From the NCBI GenBank assembly GCA_019248265.1, contig JAEHGX010000009.1, positions 1 to 62,196 of the forward strand: a stretch of 62,196 nt of DNA. Reading direction: 5' to 3'. Positions 8,647 through 17,735 of the stretch are shown here, piece after piece (position 1 is the stretch's first letter; each line of letters begins with the position of its first letter). Both the position numbers and the translations under genes were made by a program. Source of the stretch: Candidatus Falkowbacteria bacterium S5_I03. Lineage in GTDB: Bacteria; Patescibacteriota; Patescibacteriia; Patescibacteriales; UBA12465. The notes beneath the pieces were generated by a model. The model made no database searches, was not told the origin of the DNA, and saw only the letters and a list, made by a program, of their open reading frames with translations.

Positions 8647-10671
8647 TTAGTTATTTATTCTTATTATACCAGCATTAACGCCGCCGTTAAAGTCCTGATC
8701 GTAAGCATAGAATGATTCCAGAATTAATCCTTCGCCGCTGAAAACTCTGACATGAGGGGTAGCGCCGCTATAAGCGCTGAGTATTATTTCCGAAATACCG
8801 TCACTGTTAATATCGCCGGCCGATAAATTAACGCCACCTTGCCAGCTCTTTCCATAAGCTAAAAATTTATTAATCAATTGCGCTCGATTGTTATAAATCT
8901 TAACTTGCGGTTCTCGTCCTGATCCGGGGGCAACTATAATTTCGGCTTTATTATGATCTTTACGGCCATCTAAATTAGCAACCGCGACATTAACGCCGCC
9001 GCGAAAACTTTTTTCATAAGCCAAAAAGCTACCGACTAATTTTCCGTCGGAATTAAAAATTCTGACTTGCGGCTCACTGCCTTTTCCAAAACCAACCACA
9101 ATCTCCGGCAAGCCTTTACCGTCGATATCTCCCGCGGAAATATTAAATCCACCTCGCCAATTGCTCGGCGCCGCCCAAAATTGTCCTTTTAAATTTCCTC
9201 GATAATCAAAAATTTTAATTTGCGGACTGCCGCCGGAAGCGGGAGCCACAATTATTCTCTTGGCGCCGCTATTGTCTAAATCTATCAAGGCGACATTTAA
9301 ACCGCCGCGAAATTTTTTATCGGCCGCCCAAAATTCTCCCAATAATTTTCCTTGATTGCTTAAAATTCTAACTTTTGGTTCATCACCGACGGCCGCTCCC
9401 ACCACAATCTCGTCAACACCATTATCATTAACATCGCCAGTTACAAAGGGGGCGCCAGTTTTAATCGCGCCATCAGGCAAATAATAAGCCAAGTCGCCAT
9501 TAGCGGCCGCAACCTTAAGTTTATTCTTCTGGGTCGCCGGTAAAATTAATAAACGGCCAAGATGATTATATAATTTTTCTTTAGCCATTTCGACGGCACG
9601 ATTAACATTTAAACGGCCATTACCTAGCTGACCCAGATAATCAGGATTTAGGCGGCTGATATTATCGGTGGAGGCAAACAAAATATTAACTGTTTCACGA
9701 CGGCTTAATTCCGGATTAGCTTGTTGGATTAAAGCGAGCGTCGCCGAAACTAAAGGCGCAGCCATGGAAGTTCCTGACCAATAGCCATCATAATATTTAA
9801 CCGCTCCCGCGCGACTATCCCCGGTTACGGTATTAAAAAAACTAATTCCGGGAGCAGAAATATCCACACAGCTAAAGCCATAACTGGAAAATTTAGTTTT
9901 CTGATCAAGCGCGTCAGTGGCGGCCACGCCGATAACCATGTTTTCACCGACCAAGTTACCATCATAACAGGCAGGGTAAATTTTGGTTTTATCAATATTA
10001 TAACCTTCGCCGGCAGCTTGTTCATTTCCGGCGGCGGCGACAATCATTACCCCGGCATTATGAGCCCGAGTAATCGCTTCTTGCAAACCGGCACTATAAT
10101 TAAAACTGACAAAACTAAGATTAATAATATCAGCGCCATTATTAATCGCGTAGTCGATAGCGCGAATAACATCGCTGGCCCGCCCTTCGCCCTTATCATT
10201 TAAAGCTTTAAGTGGCATAATTTTGGCGCGCCAAGTCACCCCGGCTACACCCTGATTATTATTACCGCGAGCGGCGATAATTCCGGCCACCATTGTTCCA
10301 TGAGAGATTCCGGCCTCAGTCCAGCCATCAGCAAATTTAGGCGAAGGATCCGGAATATTGGCGGAAAAATCCCAACCGTTTATATCATCAATAAAACCGT
10401 TACGATCGTTATCAATACCATCGCCGGAAATTTCTCGGTTATTTTTCCAAATATTATCACGCAAGTCAGGGTGATTTATTTGAATGCCTGAATCAATAAC
10501 GGCAATTACCGTGTCCGGGCTTTCTGAAACCTTATCCCAAGCGCTATCGGCTTTAATTTTGGAAAGATACCACTGATTGCCAAAGAAGGAATCATTAGGC
10601 GTAATACTAGCATAAACCGGCACGGCTAGCGCGCTTAAAAATATAAAAAAAGATGTTATTGTTTTATTCAT
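8647..10671 (-). CDS. Secreted subtilisin-like serine protease with FG-GAP repeats
   Basis: A 674-residue exported protease. A Sec signal peptide (1-22) ends near VYA|SI. The S8 catalytic domain shows the Asp site AVIDSGIQ, the His site SHGTMVAG, the oxyanion Asn in AAAGNEQ and the Ser site SGTSMAAP, all intact. A DGIDNDRNGFIDD stretch looks like a calcium loop. The C-terminal ~280 residues hold about five FG-GAP/VCBS-like repeats of roughly 50 residues (pattern RGGvN.a..DidG.g..EIvvg.g.G..PqVrif), probably a beta-propeller or adhesion module. I chose ATG 10671 because the upstream GTG lies within the likely -10 box and would spoil the signal peptide. Confidence 0.92.
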   Translation of the reverse strand: MNKTITSFFIFLSALAVPVYASITPNDSFFGNQWYLSKIKADSAWDKVSESPDTVIAVIDSGIQINHPDLRDNIWKNNREISGDGIDNDRNGFIDDINGWDFSANIPDPSPKFADGWTEAGISHGTMVAGIIAARGNNNQGVAGVTWRAKIMPLKALNDKGEGRASDVIRAIDYAINNGADIINLSFVSFNYSAGLQEAITRAHNAGVMIVAAAGNEQAAGEGYNIDKTKIYPACYDGNLVGENMVIGVAATDALDQKTKFSSYGFSCVDISAPGISFFNTVTGDSRAGAVKYYDGYWSGTSMAAPLVSATLALIQQANPELSRRETVNILFASTDNISRLNPDYLGQLGNGRLNVNRAVEMAKEKLYNHLGRLLILPATQKNKLKVAAANGDLAYYLPDGAIKTGAPFVTGDVNDNGVDEIVVGAAVGDEPKVRILSNQGKLLGEFWAADKKFRGGLNVALIDLDNSGAKRIIVAPASGGSPQIKIFDYRGNLKGQFWAAPSNWRGGFNISAGDIDGKGLPEIVVGFGKGSEPQVRIFNSDGKLVGSFLAYEKSFRGGVNVAVANLDGRKDHNKAEIIVAPGSGREPQVKIYNNRAQLINKFLAYGKSWQGGVNLSAGDINSDGISEIILSAYSGATPHVRVFSGEGLILESFYAYDQDFNGGVNAGIIRINN

Positions 10672-10682
10672 ATAACATCTAT

Positions 10683-10710
10683 ATAATACCACAATCGGCG
10701 TTTTTTACAA
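10683..10710 (-). promoter_or_regulatory. Promoter of the subtilase gene, almost leaderless
   Basis: On the minus strand TTGTAA (10705-10710) and TATTAT (10683-10688) are 16 bases apart. The start codon lies 11 bases after the -10 box, so the predicted 5' leader is only a few bases long. No Shine-Dalgarno sequence could fit. Transcription start not verified. Confidence 0.55.
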
Positions 10711-10727
10711 ATCGCAAATAAGCCGAT

Positions 10728-11939
10728 TTAAGTGCTTAAAATTTCCTTTAAAGTTTCTTCAGCGCATTTTTGCCAGCTGAAATTTTGCGCTCTCTCCAGC
10801 CCCTTATTTATTAACCCTTGATGCAACTCGCGATCGTTAATAATTTTAGCCATTGCCTCGGCCATCGCCTTTTTATCCTCGTGATTAAAATATAAAACAG
10901 CGTCAGCAGCAACCTCTTTGAAAACCGGGATATCGGAACAAGCGACCGGCAACCCGCAAGCCATAGCTTGCAAAATCGGAATACCAAAACCTTCATGTTT
11001 AGACGGAAAAATAAAAGCGCTCGCTCCGTTAAAAATACAGGGCATGTCTTCTTCAGCCACCCAGCCCGGCATTAGGACATCATTATTCAAATTAAATTCT
11101 TCAATGACATATTTAACCTCATCATAGCCAAAACTGGCGTCGCCGATAAGAACTAATTTTTCCTTAATTTCCGGATGGCTGTCGCGCATGATTGATAGAG
11201 CCTCGATTAAAGCCGGGGTATTTTTTTTCTTTTCTAAACGGCCGACATATAAGAAATACGGCTGTTCTAAATTATATTTCTCCAACTTAGCTTTAATTTT
11301 TTCTTGATCGCGGCCAATTTTATATAAATCATCATTATAGCCGTTATGGATAACGGTAATATTATCAGCCTTAGCACGCGGATAAAAACTTAAAATATCT
11401 TGTTTAGTGAAATTAGATACGGTAATTATTTTTTTAGCGCGGCGCAAAGCAAAATCAGTTGACCAATATAAATAATCTAAAGACTCGGAATGATACTTCC
11501 CTAAAGTAAACAGGCGCACTAAAAATTCCACAATCTTTTTGGATAAGGCGCGATCAGTTTTTACGCCTTTAGATTGGTAAAGATTCCGATCACGAGCAAA
11601 GGCAATATCATGAATCGTATTAATTGTCCGCTTGGGATAAACTAGCGGCATCGTATGGGCCGGAATAAACAAAATGTCCGGTTTATGAAAAATCATTTCC
11701 AAAGTTAAACGTCCCAAAGTCCAAAAAGAGAGAAAGGGCCAATGCAAGAATTTGACGGAAAAGTTAGGATTATCTTTAATGATTTCTTGGAGTTCCGAAG
11801 ACGGCAAATCATTTAAATAGAGGAGATATTTATTTTCCTTATCAATTTTTGCCAAATTTTTAATTAAGTAAAAAGAGTACCATTCGGTACCAGTCTTTCT
11901 TTTTAAATTAGCCCTGGAGGCGTCTATTCCAATAGTCAT
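10728..11939 (-). CDS. GT4-family glycosyltransferase (mannosyltransferase-like)
   Basis: A full-length GT-B enzyme of 403 residues. It opens with IGIDASRANLKRKTGTEWYSF, resembling the bacterial group that includes WbaZ-type mannosyltransferases. The donor domain shows LYVGRLEKKKNT, PGWVAEEDMP and EGFGIPILQAMACGLPVACS with the E-x7-Q/E region. A terminal helix is present (FSWQKCAEETLKEIL). The specificity is not readable. It lies downstream of mreB and a hairpin, and upstream of the subtilase promoter, so it may be transcribed together with mreB. Confidence 0.87.
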   Translation of the reverse strand: MTIGIDASRANLKRKTGTEWYSFYLIKNLAKIDKENKYLLYLNDLPSSELQEIIKDNPNFSVKFLHWPFLSFWTLGRLTLEMIFHKPDILFIPAHTMPLVYPKRTINTIHDIAFARDRNLYQSKGVKTDRALSKKIVEFLVRLFTLGKYHSESLDYLYWSTDFALRRAKKIITVSNFTKQDILSFYPRAKADNITVIHNGYNDDLYKIGRDQEKIKAKLEKYNLEQPYFLYVGRLEKKKNTPALIEALSIMRDSHPEIKEKLVLIGDASFGYDEVKYVIEEFNLNNDVLMPGWVAEEDMPCIFNGASAFIFPSKHEGFGIPILQAMACGLPVACSDIPVFKEVAADAVLYFNHEDKKAMAEAMAKIINDRELHQGLINKGLERAQNFSWQKCAEETLKEILST

Positions 11940-11940
11940 A

Positions 11941-11976
11941 AATAAATAACAGCTAACCGATATGGTTAGCCGCTTA
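11941..11976 (-). terminator. Hairpin between mreB and the GT4 gene, possible weak terminator
   Basis: A perfect seven-base-pair stem GCTAACC (11952-11958) / GGTTAGC (11964-11970) is extended by AAATAA/TTATTT after a small internal loop. On the minus strand it follows the mreB stop, but the downstream tract TTATTTATT is not a clean T run. It may terminate partly or protect the mRNA end. Confidence 0.45.
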
Positions 11977-12981
11977 TTTAGTTGCTAAAATACTGCGCTT
12001 ATATGAATCTAAATTGTCTAGGGCAATTCCGGTTCCCTTGGCAACACAGAGCATGGCGTCGTCAGCGACATAAGCCGGCACGCCAGTCGTGCGTGCAATC
12101 AACTGGTCCATGTTGCGAAGCAAGGAACTCCCTCCCGTTAAAACAATTCCCTTATCCATAATATCCGCCGATAACTCCGGCGGGGTTTTTTGTAAAACTT
12201 TTTTGGAAGCAGAAATAATGGCTTCTAGTTCATGCTGAATCGCTTCGGTAACGTCATCGCTGGAAACGGTAATACTGCGAGGCAAGCCGGTAACAATATC
12301 TCGGCCCCGAACTTCCATGTGCAACTTATCTTCCATATATAAAGCCGAACCAATATTTATTTTAATTTCTTCAGCGGTTCTTTCGCCAATCGCCAAATTA
12401 TATTTTTTGCGGACATATTCCAAAATTGCGGCATCAAACTTATTGCCGCCCACTCTTACCGAAGTGGAAGCTACTACGCCGCCCAAAGAAATGACCGCCA
12501 TTTCCGCGGTGCCGCCGCCAATATCAATTACCATATGGCCGGTTGCCGAACCAATAGGAATATCCGCGCCAATAGCGGCTGCTACCGGTTCTTTAATAAT
12601 ATAAGCGGCTTTGGCGCCAGCCGCAATCGTAGCCTCAATAACCGCCCGTCTCTCTGTTGAAGAAATCCCGGCCGGAACCGCCACCATAACCTCTGGTCTG
12701 AATAAGCGCAAACCGCCTAAAGTTTTATTAATGAAATATCTAATCATGGCTTCAGTTGCCCGATAATCAGCAATAACTCCATCTTTTAGGGGTTTAACCG
12801 CCATAATAGTATCGGGGGTGCGCCCCAACATATCTTTGGCTTCGTTGCCAACGGCCAATATTTTTTTGTCCGCAATTGAGACGGCTACCACGCTCGGTTC
12901 ATTCACGACGATTCCTCGTCGCGGCAAATAAACGAGCGTATAAGTGGTACCCAAATCAATCCCGATTTGTTTGATAAACAT
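11974..12981 (-). CDS. mreB: MreB-family cell-shape actin, second copy
   Basis: A 335-residue bacterial actin that should form filaments under the membrane and guide wall synthesis. Phosphate 1 loop DLGTTYTLVYL (about 9-19), phosphate 2 loop DIGGGTAEMAVISLGG (about 152-167) and the adenosine motif GIVLTGGSSLLRNM (about 280-293) are intact. It is clearly different from the MreB at 17736-18776 and has a promoter of its own, so it is not a recent duplicate. Lack of adjacent mreC/mreD suggests a specialised role. MreB is more likely than its close relative Mbl on this evidence, but paralogue names cannot be settled. Confidence 0.93.
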   Translation of the reverse strand: MFIKQIGIDLGTTYTLVYLPRRGIVVNEPSVVAVSIADKKILAVGNEAKDMLGRTPDTIMAVKPLKDGVIADYRATEAMIRYFINKTLGGLRLFRPEVMVAVPAGISSTERRAVIEATIAAGAKAAYIIKEPVAAAIGADIPIGSATGHMVIDIGGGTAEMAVISLGGVVASTSVRVGGNKFDAAILEYVRKKYNLAIGERTAEEIKINIGSALYMEDKLHMEVRGRDIVTGLPRSITVSSDDVTEAIQHELEAIISASKKVLQKTPPELSADIMDKGIVLTGGSSLLRNMDQLIARTTGVPAYVADDAMLCVAKGTGIALDNLDSYKRSILATK

Positions 12982-12999
12982 AAGATAATATACAGACCT

Positions 13000-13028
13000 A
13001 TTCTAACCGCTTACGCGCCTTAAGTCAA
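13000..13028 (-). promoter_or_regulatory. Promoter of the second mreB
   Basis: On the minus strand TTGACT (13023-13028) and TAGAAT (13000-13005) are separated by 17 bases, close to the sigma-70 consensus. The start codon follows 18 bases after the -10 box. Confidence 0.7.
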
Positions 13029-13042
13029 TTTGACGATATTCA

Positions 13043-13474
13043 CTAATCAATCATCTGCTCGTCCTCGTCATCGCCATCCTCACTTTTTTCCTGATTATCA
13101 ATTATTTTTAGCACTTTTTCGGCAAATTGAAAAGTGTCGAAATCGTCCTTAAAAAAGACATAATCGGCGCCAATTTCCAAACTGCGCTGGCGGCTATCCT
13201 CATCGCTTAAATCAGTAAAAATAAAGATTTGCTTATCACCTAGCTCCTCATCCGATTTCAAGCGCTTAACAATATCAAAACCGTCAATTTTCGGTAAAAT
13301 TAAATCCAACACAATAAAATCTGGCTGAAATTCTCTCAAATTATCCATCAATTCTTCTGCCTCCTCTTCCGCTTCGCTCACCTCGACTTCCAAGCCGGAA
13401 TTAGAAAATTGCGCCTCTAGACCATAGAGAATATTAGCGTCATCTTCAATAATAAAGATTTTTTTGTGTGACAT
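13043..13474 (-). CDS. Stand-alone response regulator receiver protein
   Basis: A 143-residue CheY-like single-domain protein. The acidic pair DD (11-12), the phospho-acceptor Asp57 in FIVLD, Thr87 in FTDLSD and Lys109 in FFKDD are all in place. There is no DNA-binding or enzymatic output domain; the C-terminal ~20 residues are strongly acidic (EDGDDEDEQ). No histidine kinase is encoded in the window. It lies 13 bases after rmlB on the same strand, so it is probably co-transcribed with the sugar genes. It must act by protein-protein contact, on an unknown partner. Confidence 0.88.
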   Translation of the reverse strand: MSHKKIFIIEDDANILYGLEAQFSNSGLEVEVSEAEEEAEELMDNLREFQPDFIVLDLILPKIDGFDIVKRLKSDEELGDKQIFIFTDLSDEDSRQRSLEIGADYVFFKDDFDTFQFAEKVLKIIDNQEKSEDGDDEDEQMID

Positions 13475-13487
13475 ACTTATTTATTAC

Positions 13488-14453
13488 TTATTTTTTTAAT
13501 TTTTTCCACCACGCCTGATTATTTTTATACCAATTTACCGTTTCTTGCAAGCCGCTTTCAAACGAATGTTTTGGCTTAAAGCCCAATTCCTTTTCCGCTT
13601 TGGAAAAATTAATGGCATATCTTAAATCATGGCCTAAACGATCGCCGACATATTCAATCATTTCTTCTCCTTTTCCCATTAAAGCCAAGACCGCTCTAGT
13701 AATTTCTAAATTAGTTTTTTCGCTATTGCCGCCGAGGCAATAAGTTTCGCCAATCTTTCCCTTTTTAATAATTAAATCAACGCCATAATTGTGGTCATCA
13801 ACATGAATCCAATCGCGAATATTCAAACCGTTGCCATAAACTGGAACTTTTTTACCCTCTATTAAATTCGTGACAAATAAAGGAATCAATTTTTCAGGGT
13901 ATTGATAGGGCCCATAATTATTAGAACAATTGGAAATGGTAATCGGCAATTTATGGGTATGAAAATACGCTCTGACTAAATGATCGCTGGCGGCCTTTGA
14001 AGCACTATAAGGCGAGCGCGGCGAATAAGGAGTGTCTTCATTGAATTTTTTATCAGCCATTTCCAAGGCGCCAAAAACCTCATCGGTAGAAACATGATGG
14101 AATCTGATGCCACCATTATTTTTAGCGGCGTCAAGCAGAACGCGCGTACCTTCAACATTAGTTTTAACAAAATCCGAACTATCATTAATCGAACGGTCAA
14201 CATGGCTTTCGGCAGCAAAGTGAACAATCAAATCTACTCCCTGAACAGCTCGCCCAACTAAATCCCGGTCGCAAATATCGCCTTGAATAAATTCATAATT
14301 AGGATGATTTTCAACATCTCTTAAATTATCCAAATTACCGGCATAAGTTAAAAGATCAAGATTTCTAATTTGATCTTGCGGATATTGGCTTAACCAATAA
14401 TGGATAAAATTCGAACCGATAAAACCGGCGCCGCCGGTAACAAGTATTTTCAT
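13488..14453 (-). CDS. rmlB: dTDP-glucose 4,6-dehydratase
   Basis: RmlB/RfbB converts dTDP-glucose to dTDP-4-keto-6-deoxyglucose, the branch point to rhamnose and many deoxysugars. The 321-residue protein has the NAD loop GGAGFIGSN (7-15), the dehydratase signature STDEVFG (about 118-124) with the catalytic Asp-Glu pair, the SDR YSASK motif, and RDWIHVDDH near residue 212. It is one base from the HIT gene. rmlA and rmlD are not in the window; only a possible RmlC-type cupin lies two genes upstream. Confidence 0.95.
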   Translation of the reverse strand: MKILVTGGAGFIGSNFIHYWLSQYPQDQIRNLDLLTYAGNLDNLRDVENHPNYEFIQGDICDRDLVGRAVQGVDLIVHFAAESHVDRSINDSSDFVKTNVEGTRVLLDAAKNNGGIRFHHVSTDEVFGALEMADKKFNEDTPYSPRSPYSASKAASDHLVRAYFHTHKLPITISNCSNNYGPYQYPEKLIPLFVTNLIEGKKVPVYGNGLNIRDWIHVDDHNYGVDLIIKKGKIGETYCLGGNSEKTNLEITRAVLALMGKGEEMIEYVGDRLGHDLRYAINFSKAEKELGFKPKHSFESGLQETVNWYKNNQAWWKKLKK

Positions 14454-14454
14454 A

Positions 14455-14850
14455 TTAAGAAGTCAGTTTTTTAAAAATTTCGTCTATCTCTCCGTGGGCG
14501 TATTCAACCTTTGGCCAATCTCCCAGACCATCGCCGGAATGACGAGGGATAAGATGAAAATGGATGTGCGGTATCTGTTGGCCGGCGACCGGATCATTGT
14601 TAGAGGCAATATTATAACCGGGAGCAACTAATTTATTTTTAAGTATTGAGCCGACTTTTTTAGTGGTTAAAATAAGAGCCGTTAAATCGGTCTCGGGTAT
14701 TTCTTCTAAATTAGCATAATGAGTTTTAGGAATAACGATTGTATGACCGATACTACTGGGATAAATATTCAAAAAAGCCAAAGTTTTTTCATCTTCATAA
14801 ATCTTATAGGACGGCAACTCACCGGCCACAATTTTACAAAAAATACACAT
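14455..14850 (-). CDS. HIT-family nucleotide hydrolase/transferase
   Basis: A 131-residue Hint-branch histidine triad protein. The catalytic triad HIHFH (His95, His97, His99) is intact and an N-terminal CIFCKIV pair (Cys2, Cys5) is typical of zinc-containing members. Such proteins hydrolyse nucleoside phosphoramidates or AMP esters. The gene is between the RmlC-like gene and rmlB with only one to eleven bases of spacing. There is no clear functional link with sugar synthesis. Confidence 0.92.
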   Translation of the reverse strand: MCIFCKIVAGELPSYKIYEDEKTLAFLNIYPSSIGHTIVIPKTHYANLEEIPETDLTALILTTKKVGSILKNKLVAPGYNIASNNDPVAGQQIPHIHFHLIPRHSGDGLGDWPKVEYAHGEIDEIFKKLTS

Positions 14851-14861
14851 ATATTTTTTGA

Positions 14862-15314
14862 TTAACTTATTTTATAAGGACTTTCAGGATCTTTTTCCCA
14901 GCGAATTTCATCTACTTCTTCTTTCTTCCCTTCACCGCGATAAAGCTTGTCGGGAAAATTAAGACTTAAGGCCGGAATTTCCGAAATACATTTATAGCCA
15001 TGAACTACTCCGGGAGGAACGATTACCAGTGTGGGATTATTTTCGCCGACAATAATTTCCATTTTCTCGCCGTTAGTACTGGAATTTGCTCTCCGGTCCC
15101 AGAGATGAAGAGCAAAGCTGCCTGGCCCCAGAAAAACAAAACAATCACTTTGAGCAACGTGTTCATGAGGCCCACGAATGACTCCCGGATTAGTAAAACT
15201 GGCATAAGACATCGCCGGTTTAAAATCTAATTCATCAGCTCGGAAAAGTTCCGCTAAAAAACCGCGGTCATCATAATTTTTGGATATCTCTTTAACTATT
15301 ACCTCGTTTATCAT
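14862..15314 (-). CDS. RmlC-like cupin (sugar 3,5-epimerase family)
   Basis: A 150-residue cupin similar to dTDP-4-dehydrorhamnose 3,5-epimerases. The segment DDRGFLAELFRADEL (about 15-29) and GVIRGPHEH (about 44-52), where RmlC has its catalytic His in RGLHYQ, support this. It is some 30 residues shorter than classical RmlC and the second His/Tyr region is not obvious. It could be a single-site epimerase or an isomerase of the WxcM/FdtA kind. Position with rmlB makes a dTDP-sugar substrate likely. Confidence 0.72.
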   Translation of the reverse strand: MINEVIVKEISKNYDDRGFLAELFRADELDFKPAMSYASFTNPGVIRGPHEHVAQSDCFVFLGPGSFALHLWDRRANSSTNGEKMEIIVGENNPTLVIVPPGVVHGYKCISEIPALSLNFPDKLYRGEGKKEEVDEIRWEKDPESPYKIS

Positions 15315-15324
15315 AAAATTATAT

Positions 15325-16317
15325 TTACATTTTTATTTTTAACAATCCATTTTGCGCGCCCAGATGAGCAATTTTAGAAGCCGTATTGCGTGCGCTTAAG
15401 AGCAAAGCTTTTTTAATATCCCCCTTGAACAGCTCAACGCCGGCCGCAAAAGTAGAATTAAAAATATCGCCGACACCGGTCGTATCAACTCGCTTTTTTT
15501 CTTTGCATATCGGCTGATAATAAAATTTCTGTCCGTCATAAGCGTAAGCGCCCGCACTGCCGGAAGTAATTAATACTATTTTCGGTCCATAACTTTTAAT
15601 TATTTGGAGCAAATTTTTTTCATCATTCAGAAAGGTGGCTTTTAATTTTTGGCCGCGCAATTTAGAATGAGCTAGAGCTAATTCTATAGCTTCATCTTTA
15701 TTGACTGAAAAAATAAAAGTATTTTTCAAAAAGGGCATCAATTTTTTCAAGCCGCTGGAATATTGCGCTTCGCTCGGATTCCAGGCAACTCTAATTCCTT
15801 TTCGTGAAGCGATGCTAAAAACTTTTTTTAAAATTGACGTCCAGTTTCCCGACAAAGAAGAAATATAAATGTTTCTAGTATTTTTAAGAGCAATTTCATC
15901 TTTAGCGGCAATTTGCAACAGGCCATTGGCTCCGCGTTCGGTAAATATTATCCGTTCGCCAGTTTTAGAAATTATAATAAACGAGAAACCACTATGTTCA
16001 CCGTTCACTTTTTTTATCAAAGATACGGACACTTGGCGTTCTTGGAAATTTTTAATTATTGCCCGGCCATTCTCATCATCGCCGATAGCGGATAAGCATC
16101 CGGCTTTAAAGCCAAAGTGAGCTAAATTAACTGCGGCATTAGCCGCACCGCCGCCGTAACTGTAGTTAAATTTATCAATTCTAATTTTAGCGCCATATTC
16201 AAAAGCTAAAAGCTGTTGACGCAAAATATCGCGCGGATTATTAATTAGGATTCCTTGATCAGTAAAAAAACTAATATCTCTAGTCGCCCCGCCGATGGTA
16301 ACAAAGTCGTAAATCAT
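15325..16317 (-). CDS. PfkB-family carbohydrate or nucleoside kinase
   Basis: A ribokinase-fold sugar kinase of 330 residues. The N-terminal GG motif region (YGGGAANAAVNLAHFG, about 55-70) and the C-terminal signature DTTGVGDIFNSTFAAG (about 279-294), with the catalytic Asp in GVGD, are both present. Substrate is not readable; ribokinase, fructokinase, adenosine kinase and ADP-heptose synthesis enzymes share these motifs. It lies ten bases before the RmlC-like gene and 24 bases after mreD, so it links the shape operon with the sugar genes. Confidence 0.85.
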   Translation of the reverse strand: MIYDFVTIGGATRDISFFTDQGILINNPRDILRQQLLAFEYGAKIRIDKFNYSYGGGAANAAVNLAHFGFKAGCLSAIGDDENGRAIIKNFQERQVSVSLIKKVNGEHSGFSFIIISKTGERIIFTERGANGLLQIAAKDEIALKNTRNIYISSLSGNWTSILKKVFSIASRKGIRVAWNPSEAQYSSGLKKLMPFLKNTFIFSVNKDEAIELALAHSKLRGQKLKATFLNDEKNLLQIIKSYGPKIVLITSGSAGAYAYDGQKFYYQPICKEKKRVDTTGVGDIFNSTFAAGVELFKGDIKKALLLSARNTASKIAHLGAQNGLLKIKM

Positions 16318-16341
16318 ATTTTTTATATTACTTTTATAATA

Positions 16342-16884
16342 TCATAACCCGCCTTTCTTTTCCAGAAAGAATGGTTGGAATCTTTTTGCTAAAGCAACGG
16401 AAATATTGAAAAATAAAGCAGCCGCCAAAATATTCCAAGCCGATTGATAAAAAACATTACGCCAGAAAGAAAAAGTAAAGAATCCCGGCAAGCCCTGAAA
16501 ATTAACCGCGAAAAAAGCGAGAATAACTGCAACCAAATTATAAACCAAAGTCGCCGCTAGAAATAAAACCCAAAAAGAATATAAAGATTTATTGGTCAGC
16601 CAGTTTTCTAAAATTAAATAGGAGGCGACAGCGGCAGCGGCCAAACAAATAAAATAGAAGCCAAAAAATTGGAAAGAAAAAGTGTCCATCAAAAATCCAA
16701 AAGAAAAGATAAAAAATAAGGCGGCTTTAGCGCCAAAAAAGAACAGAATAAATACTAATAGCATCAAACCGAGATTAATTTGATTAAAAGCGCCCGGAAG
16801 CGAAGAAACAAAGGCAAACTGCAAATTAGACGCCACCAAACAAATCGCGGCAAAAATTAAAATTTGTCCGACTTTTTTAAACAT
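16342..16884 (-). CDS. mreD: MreD-like rod-shape membrane protein
   Basis: A 180-residue polytopic protein with five or six hydrophobic helices and few charged residues, of usual MreD length. Sequence identity within MreD is always weak. The assignment rests mainly on topology, the INLGLMLLVFILFFFG-like second helix, the FGFLMDTFSFQFFG segment that resembles the MreD G(x)DxxS region, and its place ten bases after mreC. MreD is an essential membrane partner of MreC in the elongasome. Confidence 0.8.
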   Translation of the reverse strand: MFKKVGQILIFAAICLVASNLQFAFVSSLPGAFNQINLGLMLLVFILFFFGAKAALFFIFSFGFLMDTFSFQFFGFYFICLAAAAVASYLILENWLTNKSLYSFWVLFLAATLVYNLVAVILAFFAVNFQGLPGFFTFSFWRNVFYQSAWNILAAALFFNISVALAKRFQPFFLEKKGGL

Positions 16885-16893
16885 AAAATTATT

Positions 16894-17706
16894 TTAAGGG
16901 ATGACAACAGAGACGACCGTTAAATCATTAAGATTAACCAGCGGCTCAATAATGGCCGCCTGCCAAACTTCATTGCTTTCGCTTTTGACTTCCGAAACTT
17001 TGCCGATTACCAGTCCGCGGGGGATATTTCCGCCTAAACCGGAGGTAATTACCATATCGCCCAGTGTAATTTTCTCTAGCTGCGGAATATAATTCATATT
17101 AATTGTCAGCCCCAAATTACCATCGGTGATTCCCTTGGTTTTATCTTCGTTCTGCAAACTAGCGGCCAATTGGCAGCCAGGACTAGTCACTAAACAAATT
17201 CGGGAGCTAGTATCGCCCACTTCCACAATCTTGCCAATAATCGCTCCGTCGGGGCTAAGCACGCCGTAATCGGGACGCAAGCCATCTTTCTGCCCGCGAT
17301 CAATCACTAAATCGCGGCTGTCTTCGGTCGCGGAGAAAACCTCTTCCTTGGCAATAATGTTGGCTAAAACCACTCGGAATTTATTAGCGGCCACAAAGTT
17401 CAATTGACTGCGTAATTTTTCATTTTCTCCTTCCACTTCTCGCCAATGAGAATCCTGAATAGTTAAGGCTGACACTGATTGTTGCAAGCGATTAATTTCT
17501 GAAAGTAAATCTGTTTTTTCCCGATTTTCACTATAAGAAGAACTAATGCCCGTCCCCCAAACATACAACTTGCTGCTTACCGGTTTTACCAAGAACAACA
17601 AAGCATTCTCTAAGGGGCGGATAATTCCGAGTCCGTGTAAAAAAACCAGTAGTCCGAGAACTACCGTAAAAATTAACAAGGGATTATTTTTTTTAATCCT
17701 AATCAT
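16894..17706 (-). CDS. mreC: MreC rod-shape-determining protein
   Basis: A 270-residue bitopic protein. A short basic N-terminus and one transmembrane helix (about 9-27) lead to a coiled coil (about 60-100, SEINRLQQSVSAL and ENEKLRSQL) and the paired beta-barrel domain of MreC, with family segments GYGVLSPDGAIIGKI-like (DYGVLSPDG) and GDMVITSGLGGNIPRGLVIG. It should connect MreB filaments with transpeptidases outside the membrane. It is in the normal order mreB-mreC-mreD. Confidence 0.95.
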   Translation of the reverse strand: MIRIKKNNPLLIFTVVLGLLVFLHGLGIIRPLENALLFLVKPVSSKLYVWGTGISSSYSENREKTDLLSEINRLQQSVSALTIQDSHWREVEGENEKLRSQLNFVAANKFRVVLANIIAKEEVFSATEDSRDLVIDRGQKDGLRPDYGVLSPDGAIIGKIVEVGDTSSRICLVTSPGCQLAASLQNEDKTKGITDGNLGLTINMNYIPQLEKITLGDMVITSGLGGNIPRGLVIGKVSEVKSESNEVWQAAIIEPLVNLNDLTVVSVVIP

Positions 17707-17735
17707 ATAAACTCAAGTCTCTTAAAATATAAGGA

